The notes under the pieces are model-generated. The model worked only from the letters and a program-made list of their open reading frames with translations. It was not told the origin of the DNA and ran no database searches. From JAHBWI01 sp035715525 (GTDB taxonomy: Bacteria; Nitrospirota; Nitrospiria; Nitrospirales; Nitrospiraceae): a DNA stretch of 6,146 bases. Positions 1 to 6,146 of the stretch are shown piece after piece. The position numbers were made by a program, and so were the translations under genes. The number at the start of each line of letters is the position of its first letter. Positions within the stretch are counted from its first letter, which is position 1. Location of the stretch: assembly GCA_035715525.1 (NCBI GenBank), contig DASTLA010000100.1:1-6146 (forward strand), written 5' to 3'.

Positions 1-42
1 AGGTCAAGGCGCTGCTCCGCGGGTGCCGTCTGTCCCCCGTTC

Positions 43-2532
43 GTGGCTGAGATGGGGCCAGCCCGTGAATTGAAAGCGTCCTGTTGCCCGGCACCGCCGT
101 GGGTCTGTTCCCTGGCTGTGATCGTGCTGCTGATCGCCGCCGTCGGCGTCGCTTGGGGACAAACTTCCCGGCCGGCGACTGCACCGTCCCCTTCCAATCA
201 ACCGTTGAACGTCACTGCCGAACGGATTGATCATCTTCAAGAACAAGATGTGTATGAGGCCGACGGTTCCGTCGTGATCACGCAGGGCCCGTTCCGCCTG
301 ACCGCCGATCACGTGACGATCAAGACCGTGCCCGGCCTGCTGGTCGCCACCGGCCATGTCCATTTGGTGGATCCCACCTCGGATATTTACTCCGATCGGC
401 TGGAGCTCAACGTCAATACTGAGGCCGGCGTGATCACCTCCGGATCCATTTATGTGAAGCCGAGCAATTCATACCTCACCGGACGACTCTTGCAGCGTTT
501 CTCGGAGGACCATTATCGAATCAAAGAGGGATCGTTTACCAACTGCGATGCGGCGGCAGGGGAGACGCCCGCCTGGAGGTTCAAGTTCGACGACCTGGAC
601 GTCCGGACGGGCGAAAGCGTGGCGATGAAACGAGGCTGGCTTTGCGTGAACGATGCGCGGCTGATACCGATTCCGACGATGACGTATCCATTGAGCAATC
701 GGCATAGCGGGTTCCTCATTCCCACGCCGGGCTACGACAACCGATTCGGGTTGCATTACCAGCAAGGCTATTTTTGGGCCATTAACCCCAGCCAAGACGT
801 CACGATCAGTCCTTCGTACTATTCCAACCTGGGCTACGGCAGCGATTTCGACTACCGTTATTATCTGGACCGTCGATCTCGTGGGCAGTGGTTTGCAAGC
901 GTGATTCAACAGACCAAGCTGCCCAATGTGTCGGGTGCCGAGCAAGCCGGAGGGCCGGAGCAACGAGTACGGGGCTTGATCAGCGGGACACACGTTCAGC
1001 AAGTGACGGATACATTGTTGATCAACGGCCGAGCCTCGTTCGTGTCCGATCGCAATTACCTGCAACAGTTGAGCAATTCGGGCGCGCAGCGAGCTTCTCC
1101 GAGCGGCGAGTCGAGCTTGTTGGCGACACAGCGCCTGCCGTACGGCAACGCCTATTTGCTCGGGCAATTTCTCCAACCTTTGACGTCAGGCGGACCGGAC
1201 ACGTTTCAGCGTCTGCCGGAGGTGGGCTATGTGCTGCCCAATACCTCTCCTTACGGGATGCCCTTTCTGGTCAATTTTGACAGCAATGCCGTCAATTTTT
1301 ACCGAGAGCAGGGATTTGCCGTGAATCGCATGGACGTTACCCCTGGCTTATCGACGGATATCGTCGATGTCGGTCATGTGGTCGGCCTGACGCCTCAGAT
1401 TAAATTCAAAGAGGTGTACTATACGCGCGGCATCGACAACACCGACGCGATACATCGGGAAACTTTTTGGGCGTCCCTGGATGCAACATCGAAGCTCAGC
1501 AGGCGATATACCAGCAACGAAGGCGGAAGCTTTTTGCATACGCTGGAGCCGAGCGTGACCTACGAATATGTTCCAGGGACGGATCAGTCCAGGATCGCGC
1601 AAATCGATCAGGTGGACGACTTGCCGAAGAAGAATCTCTTGACCTATGCCTTTCGCAGCCGTCTGTTGGAGCAGCAAATCAACGGTCAATCGTTCAACTG
1701 GTTGGATCTCACGCTGGCCCAGAGTTACCATGTCGGCGCCGTGCAAACACGGGCGCGAGAATTCACCCCGGGCGTCCTGCCTTTTCTTGGATCGCTCACG
1801 CAACCGCTCCAGCCGGCGACCGTTGCGGTAGAAGGGCGAAAGTTGTCGGATCTCTGGTTGCGCGCCGTCATTGGGAATACGGCGCCGGAATTTCTCCGTC
1901 CTCCCGGGACACAGGACACGCTGGGGAAGAATCCGACCGGTGGGTACATGCTCCCTCCGACGAATTCCAATCTGACGGTAGATGCGTTTCTGGATCCCTA
2001 TCGGGGAACGTTCAGTCAATGGAACACGGATCTCCGGGTGCAGCAATCAAACTACTGGTATGTCGAGGTCGGACAGCGCTACAGTCGAGAGGGCAATCGA
2101 GTGCGTCGCGGCGATATTTGGAATCCGATTTCCTTCAACGAAGTGTACGCACCGACGCAAGAGGTGCAGTTCGTCACGGCCGGGGGTGGATTTCGCACAC
2201 CGTGGGGATGGACCTTCGGCGCCAAGGGCTATTACGATGTGAAAGGGGGGCGAAGTCCGGAGTATGACATCGTTGCCCTCTATCAGAATCCTTGCAAGTG
2301 CTGGTCGCTGGGCTTGTACTATTTGCAATTCCCCGATCGCCAGAGTTATTCGTTTATGTTCAGTATGACTGGCATTGGCTGGACCGAAAACTTCGGCACG
2401 ATTGTCGTGCGGTCCATCCTCAGTCCGCTGCTGATCGGCGAGCGAGGATTGCCTTGGGCGGCGCTCGGCGGCCCCTACGGCCGTGCGCAGAGCACGCTGC
2501 CGATTCCCTCGATGCCCTCGGGTCGCTATTAA
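43..2532 (+). CDS. lptD: LPS-assembly protein LptD (OstA/Imp), outer-membrane translocon
   Basis: LptD is the outer-membrane beta-barrel that, with the lipoprotein LptE, inserts lipopolysaccharide into the outer leaflet at the end of the Lpt bridge. The 829-residue product fits the family (E. coli about 784). Visible parts are a signal peptide with hydrophobic core at residues 21-37 and likely cleavage after AWG39; an OstA/LptA-like jellyroll at about 54-165; the family motif GSFTNC ending at Cys168; an NRHSGFLIP motif at 219-227; then a long aromatic-rich barrel region containing LEPSVTYEYVPGTDQ. Mature cysteines are only C168, C201, C751 and C753. C168 matches the E. coli Cys173 position, and C751/C753 lie where E. 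coli has the adjacent pair 724/725. The chosen start is GTG at 43; ATG at 52 is an alternative, neither has a convincing Shine-Dalgarno, and the frame stays open to the window edge. No lptE is visible nearby. The identity is secure, the start is not. Confidence 0.94.
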   Translation: MAEMGPARELKASCCPAPPWVCSLAVIVLLIAAVGVAWGQTSRPATAPSPSNQPLNVTAERIDHLQEQDVYEADGSVVITQGPFRLTADHVTIKTVPGLLVATGHVHLVDPTSDIYSDRLELNVNTEAGVITSGSIYVKPSNSYLTGRLLQRFSEDHYRIKEGSFTNCDAAAGETPAWRFKFDDLDVRTGESVAMKRGWLCVNDARLIPIPTMTYPLSNRHSGFLIPTPGYDNRFGLHYQQGYFWAINPSQDVTISPSYYSNLGYGSDFDYRYYLDRRSRGQWFASVIQQTKLPNVSGAEQAGGPEQRVRGLISGTHVQQVTDTLLINGRASFVSDRNYLQQLSNSGAQRASPSGESSLLATQRLPYGNAYLLGQFLQPLTSGGPDTFQRLPEVGYVLPNTSPYGMPFLVNFDSNAVNFYREQGFAVNRMDVTPGLSTDIVDVGHVVGLTPQIKFKEVYYTRGIDNTDAIHRETFWASLDATSKLSRRYTSNEGGSFLHTLEPSVTYEYVPGTDQSRIAQIDQVDDLPKKNLLTYAFRSRLLEQQINGQSFNWLDLTLAQSYHVGAVQTRAREFTPGVLPFLGSLTQPLQPATVAVEGRKLSDLWLRAVIGNTAPEFLRPPGTQDTLGKNPTGGYMLPPTNSNLTVDAFLDPYRGTFSQWNTDLRVQQSNYWYVEVGQRYSREGNRVRRGDIWNPISFNEVYAPTQEVQFVTAGGGFRTPWGWTFGAKGYYDVKGGRSPEYDIVALYQNPCKCWSLGLYYLQFPDRQSYSFMFSMTGIGWTENFGTIVVRSILSPLLIGERGLPWAALGGPYGRAQSTLPIPSMPSGRY

Positions 2533-2563
2533 AGCCAATGAGGCCGTGGGTGGGTGATTTTCG

Positions 2564-3121
2564 ATGGTGAGACGATTGCTTTGGGCGGCAGACAGAAGAC
2601 GAACGCTGGCAGGCTTGTTGATCAGCTTGACGGCGGGGATATGGCTTCTTCAGTCCGGGACGCCGGTGCTTGCCGAGCAGGGCGAACCGGTGACCCACCT
2701 GCAGCGGGCAAGAATCTTTTTGGCTGCCGGCGACTACCGTCATGCCCTGGAGGCCTGTCATGCTGAGGTTCAGGCAACTCCGTCGGCTCGCAGCTATGTC
2801 TATTTGACCTATGTGTACCATGCCATTCAGGCTTATCTCGAGCACTTGGCCGCTACGGATCAGTGGATACGCGTGGAGCAACTCTATGTGAATTTGGCGG
2901 CATGGCGCACGGAAGATTTGGTCGACCCCCCGGACGTCATGGCCCGGGTCGTCAAGGAATTGATCCAGCAAGGCGCTCAGCGGCAAGCAGATGTGGCTGC
3001 CGCGATGGCGGATCGACTGGACCGAGCTCTCACGGCGCGCTTGTGGTCGGAACAAGCCCTCTGGAGCAAGGCCAGGCCAGATGATTGGTGGTTGGGAGTG
3101 CCGCCGGAGTGGGCGTGGTAG
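2564..3121 (+). CDS. Small exported TPR-like protein, function unknown
   Basis: I do not recognise a named family for this 185-residue protein. The N-terminus has arginines (R3, R4, R11-R13), a hydrophobic stretch at about 15-29 and a plausible signal peptidase site PVLA37/E38, so the protein should be exported, leaving about 148 mature residues. Residues 46-73 read like one TPR helix pair (ARIFLAAGDYRHALEACHAE, ending at Pro73). The rest looks all-helical, with weaker repeat-like spacing and a Trp-rich C-terminus (DDWWLGVPPEWAW). The start is well bounded: an in-frame TGA lies at 2555-2557 and ATG 2564 is the first start codon after it. The Shine-Dalgarno is poor, only a GGGTGGG-like stretch. 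It begins 31 bases after lptD with no terminator between, so co-transcription is likely. A periplasmic scaffold role near the envelope machinery is inference only. The gene is probably real, given its signal peptide, continuous frame and snug fit between neighbours. Confidence 0.78.
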   Translation: MVRRLLWAADRRRTLAGLLISLTAGIWLLQSGTPVLAEQGEPVTHLQRARIFLAAGDYRHALEACHAEVQATPSARSYVYLTYVYHAIQAYLEHLAATDQWIRVEQLYVNLAAWRTEDLVDPPDVMARVVKELIQQGAQRQADVAAAMADRLDRALTARLWSEQALWSKARPDDWWLGVPPEWAW

Positions 3122-3129
3122 GCGCTTAT

Positions 3130-3157
3130 TTGACTCCCCGCAAAATCGTGTTATAGG
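3130..3157 (+). promoter_or_regulatory. Candidate sigma70-type extended -10 promoter for trxA-recN
   Basis: The sequence shows TTGACT at 3130-3135, a 16-base spacer, and TATAGG at 3152-3157 preceded by TG at 3149-3150 in the extended -10 position. Transcription would begin near 3164, leaving a leader of about 50 bases before the thioredoxin start. It lies just after the stop of the TPR-like gene, in the largest intergenic gap of the window. It is read by eye against the E. coli consensus: -35 matches 5 of 6 bases and -10 matches 4 of 6. No LexA-type operator was seen around it. Confidence 0.5.
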
Positions 3158-3198
3158 ATGACGAATTGTGCAGAGGATCAGCGTACGAGTGTGACGGG

Positions 3199-3205
3199 AA
3201 GGAGG
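3199..3205 (+). promoter_or_regulatory. Strong Shine-Dalgarno that decides the thioredoxin start
   Basis: AAGGAGG lies seven bases before GTG 3213, a near-ideal spacing, and this supports the GTG start over the in-frame ATG at 3228, which is 22 bases away. An out-of-frame ATG at 3208 is only two bases from this motif and too close to be used efficiently. It is much the strongest ribosome binding site in the window. Confidence 0.8.
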
Positions 3206-3212
3206 CAATGCT

Positions 3213-3560
3213 GTGGCAGGTGATGCGATGAAGGTGAGCGAGGCAACCTGGGACGCCGACGTGATGAAAGCGCCCGAATTGGTCATGGTCGATTTTTGGG
3301 CCGTGTGGTGCGGGCCGTGCCAAATGGTGGCGCCAATCGTCGATGAATTGGCGAAAGAATATGCTGGAAAGATCAAGGTCCGGAAACTGAACACGGACGA
3401 GAATCCGGAAATAGCGGGTAAGTACCAAGTCATGAGCATTCCTACGATTCTCTTCTTCAAGAACGGTCAGGCAGTGGAACGGTTGGTTGGGGCTCGCCCT
3501 AAACGGCAGTTCAAGGAAATTATCGACTCCCTTCTGGCCCAACATTCCGGCAGCGCCTGA
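3213..3560 (+). CDS. trxA: Thioredoxin
   Basis: This is a cytoplasmic thiol-disulfide oxidoreductase that reduces protein disulfides and is itself recycled by thioredoxin reductase, which is not in this window. The 115-residue product is a single thioredoxin fold, slightly longer than the usual 105-110. Visible are the buried Asp27 in VDFWA, the active site W32-C33-G34-P35-C36, the following helix with Pro41, and the cis-proline loop SIPT with Pro77, followed by the strand ILFFKNGQ. There is no signal peptide or membrane segment, so it is not a periplasmic Dsb-type protein. The GTG start gives the MAGDA opening and sits behind AAGGAGG at ideal spacing; an in-frame TGA at 3192-3194 rules out an earlier start. 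A promoter candidate lies upstream and recN follows after 20 bases, so trxA and recN are probably co-transcribed. The family assignment is essentially certain; trxA as the exact paralogue name is likely. Confidence 0.96.
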   Translation: MAGDAMKVSEATWDADVMKAPELVMVDFWAVWCGPCQMVAPIVDELAKEYAGKIKVRKLNTDENPEIAGKYQVMSIPTILFFKNGQAVERLVGARPKRQFKEIIDSLLAQHSGSA

Positions 3561-3580
3561 CGGGTGGTGCAGCAGCTGCG

Positions 3581-5266
3581 ATGCTGACCGAGCTGCGGAT
3601 CGCGAATTTTGGAGTCATCGAGCAGCTGGCGTTGCAATTCGACGGAGGGTTCACCGTTTTTACCGGTGAAACCGGCGCCGGAAAATCCCTTCTCATCGAC
3701 GCAGTCACTCTTCTCGTAGGGGGCCGGGCCTCAGCCGAGCAAATCCGCGCGGACGCAGAGGAGGCGGACCTCGAAGCTTCTTTTGTGCTTTCGCCTGATC
3801 ACGGTGTCCTTAAAACCCTTGAGATCAAGGGCTTTGCCCGTTCGGGTGATCCGCAGATCATTGTGCGTCGCGTGTTGTCCCGGGGCGGCCGCCACCGGAC
3901 ATTCATCAATGGAAACCTCTGTCCCCTGCATCTCCTCGAAGAACTCGGCGGGGCCTTGGTCGATATTCACGGCCAGCATGACCAGCAGTCGCTGTTGTCT
4001 CCGGTGGCGCAGCTCAATGCGTTGGATGCGTACGGGCGCCTTCAGGCCGTCCGGACTGAGTACGACGAGGTCTATGCCGCCTGGCGCGCGCAGACGGCAG
4101 AGATCGAACGGCTGAAGGAAGAGACGGCACGCCGTCGCGAGCGTGAAGATGTGCTCCGATATCAGTTGCAGGAGTTGTCGGAGACGGACCCCCAAGTCGG
4201 TGAGGATGCCGAGCTGGAACGGGAACGTCCCCGCCTGATGCATGGCCGGCAGCTTCGCGAACTTTCGGATCAGGTGCACGAGCTGCTCTATGCCGACGAT
4301 TCAGGCCTCCTGACCGGCTTGAGCCGGATGCTCAAGATCCTCGGCCGCCTACAGCAGTTGGACCCAGAAACGGCCTCATGGGCGCAAACCTGCACCGATT
4401 GCACCGTGCAACTGCGCGATTTGGCTGACCAAGTTCGCCGGTATCGTGACACCGTCGACGATAACGCGGATCGACTCGTCGCGGTCGAACAGCGTTTGGA
4501 CCGACTGCATCGGTTGAGCAAAAAGTATGGCGGTTCGTTGGACACGGCATTGGCCCATCGTGATGCGCTTCGAAAGCAGCTGGCTCGTTTGGACTCTGCC
4601 GACAGTGAACTGGCGTCGCTCGAACATCGTCACCAGGAATGCGAATGCGCCTTGCGGAAGGTGGCCGATCGGCTGTCACGGAAGCGAGCCGAGACGGCAG
4701 ACAAATTTGCCGTCCAAGTGAGCCGAGAGCTTGCGGCCTTGAAAATGGATCGGACGGGGTTTTCCGTATTGGTTTCGCGGGCCGAGCCGGCATCGTTCTA
4801 CGGTCCGACCGGACAAGACGTGATCGAGTTCTTGTTCTCTGCAAATCCCGGAGAACCGCTGAAGCCGCTGGGGCGGGTGGCGTCTGGTGGAGAGCTATCC
4901 CGAGTAATGTTGGCTTTGAAGACCATCTTAGCAGAAGGCGATCGCGTTCCGGTATTGATCTTCGATGAGATCGACGCGGGCGTCGGCGGTGCGGTCGCCG
5001 AGGCGATGGGGAAACGGCTGCGTGGCCTGGCCAAGTATCATCAGGTGTTCAGTGTCACGCATCTTCCGCAGGTCGGTGCGCAAGCTCATGCCCATTTCCT
5101 GGTGGAGAAACTGTTCCGGCGCAAGCGAACGACCACTCAGGTACGAAAGTTGGATCGTAGCGGACGGGAAGGTGAAATTGCACGGATGTTGGCGGGAATG
5201 ACGGTCACTAAGAACGCTCGGGCAGCGGCGGCCGATATGATTGGGAGCGCGACAGACGAACGATGA
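3581..5266 (+). CDS. recN: DNA repair protein RecN (SMC-like ATPase)
   Basis: RecN is an SMC-related cytoplasmic ATPase that acts early in recombinational repair of double-strand breaks, tethering or bridging DNA for RecA. The 561 residues match the family (E. coli 553). In order: the canonical opening MLTELRIANFGVIEQL; Walker A GETGAGKS at 29-36; Q-loop region DIHGQHDQQ at 128-136; a long charged helical region at about 150-390 that should form the antiparallel coiled coil, including the family-typical RLHRLSKKYG segment; ABC signature SGGELS at 435-440; Walker B VLIFDEID with Asp462 and catalytic Glu463; and the H-loop SVTHLPQVG with His494. No key residue is missing. The ATG start is supported by the conserved N-terminus, although only a weak GGTGG precedes it at 3563-3567. 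It follows trxA closely and probably shares its transcript. No LexA box was seen upstream, unlike SOS-controlled recN of E. coli. It converges on the next gene with 8 bases between stops. Confidence 0.97.
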   Translation: MLTELRIANFGVIEQLALQFDGGFTVFTGETGAGKSLLIDAVTLLVGGRASAEQIRADAEEADLEASFVLSPDHGVLKTLEIKGFARSGDPQIIVRRVLSRGGRHRTFINGNLCPLHLLEELGGALVDIHGQHDQQSLLSPVAQLNALDAYGRLQAVRTEYDEVYAAWRAQTAEIERLKEETARRREREDVLRYQLQELSETDPQVGEDAELERERPRLMHGRQLRELSDQVHELLYADDSGLLTGLSRMLKILGRLQQLDPETASWAQTCTDCTVQLRDLADQVRRYRDTVDDNADRLVAVEQRLDRLHRLSKKYGGSLDTALAHRDALRKQLARLDSADSELASLEHRHQECECALRKVADRLSRKRAETADKFAVQVSRELAALKMDRTGFSVLVSRAEPASFYGPTGQDVIEFLFSANPGEPLKPLGRVASGGELSRVMLALKTILAEGDRVPVLIFDEIDAGVGGAVAEAMGKRLRGLAKYHQVFSVTHLPQVGAQAHAHFLVEKLFRRKRTTTQVRKLDRSGREGEIARMLAGMTVTKNARAAAADMIGSATDER

Positions 5267-5274
5267 GCCGTCGC

Positions 5275-6146
5275 CTACCCTTCGGGCGAAGACGTCGGCG
5301 TCGCGGCGATCGCCAATGCCGGCAGTGAGGACTTGCATTCGCGTACGACCCGAGCGAAGAGTTCGGTCAGCATCGGGTCAAAATAGGTGTCCGCCTGCAA
5401 CGTGATCTGCCGGATTGCGTCGTCGATCGACAGCGGCTGGCGTCCGGGGATTTCGACAGTCAGATTGTCGAAGGCCTGTGCAATCGAGACAATTCTAGCC
5501 AAGAGGGGAATTCCCTCTCCTCGGAGTCCGTGAGGGAAGCCAAGTCCGTCGAAACGCTCGTGATGGTAGGCGACGATTTGGCCGACTTCAGCAGGAAATC
5601 CCAAGGGAAGTAGGATACGCGCGCCGATGTCCGGATGCTGGCTATCCCGATCGTCCTTCTTGCACTCCGACTCGTACTCTCCCGTGAAAGAGTATCCAGT
5701 CTGGCTGATCTTCCCGATATCGTGCAGAAAGGCGCCGAGGGCCAGGGATTTTTGCTCGGACACGGGAAGATTCAGCCTGTTCGCCAACAATGATGCATAG
5801 AAACTGACGCGACTGGAGTGATTCAATAACTGGCGGTCCTTGGCTTCCAAAAGGTCCGATAGGAGGGGAATCAAGGAGGTTGCATCCCCTGCCACAGTGG
5901 CCGACTCAGGCGAAGATTTTCCGATCCCGAAGTAGTTGGACTGGATATCCTTCCATGCCCGGACCGTATCTTGTTCCGTTCCCCACAGCGCCGTCGACGT
6001 GCGTAGGAAGGAACGCAGGAAATCCAATCGTTGTTTCTTTTCGAGCGTCTGATTGATCAGCGTAATGAGCTCCGTCACATTGAAAGGCTTAAGCAGATAC
6101 CCTGCCGCACCGTGTCGGATGCCCTCCATGGCAGATTTTAGGCTGC
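5275..6146 (-). CDS. Response regulator with REC and divergent HD-GYP domain (partial, 5' end outside window)
   Basis: This is the C-terminal 289 or so residues of a two-component output protein. Its reading frame is open through the right edge; ATG at 6129 is internal, because it would cut the receiver domain. The remaining REC end reads AMEGIRHGAAGYLLKPFN, with the conserved lysine of the KPF motif at 6088-6090. A helical linker follows, then an HD-GYP domain, a family that typically hydrolyses cyclic di-GMP. Visible metal-site elements are the His in NHSSRV, LHDIGK (HDIGK at 5710-5724), QHPDIGA, and HHERFDGLGFP at 5533-5565. Departures from consensus are GFP for GYP, no IPDxIL/KP segment after HDIGK, AQAFDNL with Gln (codon 5476-5478) where the usual motif is ADxFDAL, and no RPYR segment after it. 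The architecture is certain, but phosphodiesterase activity should not be assumed. It is transcribed toward recN and its promoter lies outside the window. Confidence 0.93.
   Translation of the reverse strand, partial: SLKSAMEGIRHGAAGYLLKPFNVTELITLINQTLEKKQRLDFLRSFLRTSTALWGTEQDTVRAWKDIQSNYFGIGKSSPESATVAGDATSLIPLLSDLLEAKDRQLLNHSSRVSFYASLLANRLNLPVSEQKSLALGAFLHDIGKISQTGYSFTGEYESECKKDDRDSQHPDIGARILLPLGFPAEVGQIVAYHHERFDGLGFPHGLRGEGIPLLARIVSIAQAFDNLTVEIPGRQPLSIDDAIRQITLQADTYFDPMLTELFARVVRECKSSLPALAIAATPTSSPEG

Noticed and set aside
469..2267. Several long alternative frames inside lptD (for example 469-1176 minus, 1348-2046 minus, 1467-2267 plus)
   Set aside because: All lie within the strongly supported lptD coding region and give low-complexity, Arg-rich products without motifs.
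2420..3460. Long minus-strand open frame (346 codons) spanning the end of lptD, the TPR-like gene and most of trxA
   Set aside because: It runs antisense across three plus-strand genes, shows no recognisable domain and is rich in Arg, Ser and Pro as expected for a shadow frame in GC-rich DNA.
3213..3560. Thioredoxin as the disulfide catalyst for LptD maturation
   Set aside because: The protein has no signal peptide or membrane anchor and carries the reducing CGPC active site, so it should be cytoplasmic and cannot directly form LptD disulfides in the periplasm.
3731..4844. Antisense frames inside recN (3731-4279 and 4332-4844)
   Set aside because: recN is intact and continuous over this stretch with all its motifs; the antisense products show no family features.
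5267..5299. Possible bidirectional terminator between recN and the HD-GYP gene: TCGCC 5271-5275 pairing with GGCGA 5285-5289, extended by GCCG 5267-5270 with CGGC 5296-5299 across a 6-base bulge
   Set aside because: The loop is nine bases, the extension needs a bulge, and there is no T tract on either strand, so it does not qualify as an intrinsic terminator by sequence alone.
6127..6129. ATG as the true start of the HD-GYP response regulator
   Set aside because: The frame continues upstream to the window edge with receiver-domain sequence (SLKSA before the Met), and starting here would leave only the last helix and strand of the REC domain.

Overview
This window looks like ordinary chromosome from a diderm (LPS-bearing) bacterium with fairly high G+C, judged by eye in the high fifties percent. 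The main evidence is a complete lptD, which encodes the outer-membrane LPS translocon. The thioredoxin opening and the mix of genes would fit a Nitrospira-like (Nitrospirota) genome, but that is a weak guess from memory and no taxonomic marker is present. There are no mobile elements, CRISPR repeats, tRNAs or rRNAs, and no stretch over 300 bases lacks a gene. The longest intergenic gap is 91 bases.

Layout, left to right. Bases 43-2532 (+) are lptD. Its reading frame is open to the left edge, so the start is provisional. After 31 bases comes a small exported protein with one recognisable TPR-like unit (2564-3121, +), probably in the same transcript as lptD. The 91-base gap at 3122-3212 holds the best promoter candidate in the window (an extended -10 type) and a strong Shine-Dalgarno sequence. 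These serve a cytoplasmic thioredoxin (3213-3560, +), which is followed after 20 bases by recN (3581-5266, +), the SMC-like DNA repair ATPase. Converging on recN with only 8 bases between stop codons is the 3' part of a response regulator (5275-6146, -). It has the end of a REC receiver domain and a divergent HD-GYP domain, and its 5' end lies beyond the right edge.

Functionally this is envelope biogenesis (lptD plus an exported accessory protein of unknown role), then redox homeostasis and double-strand-break repair (trxA, recN), then a signalling protein on the opposite strand. Nothing here amounts to a new system. The points most worth a second look are the C-x-C cysteine pair in LptD where E. 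coli has adjacent cysteines, the several departures from consensus in the HD-GYP domain, and the unassigned exported TPR-like protein between lptD and trxA.
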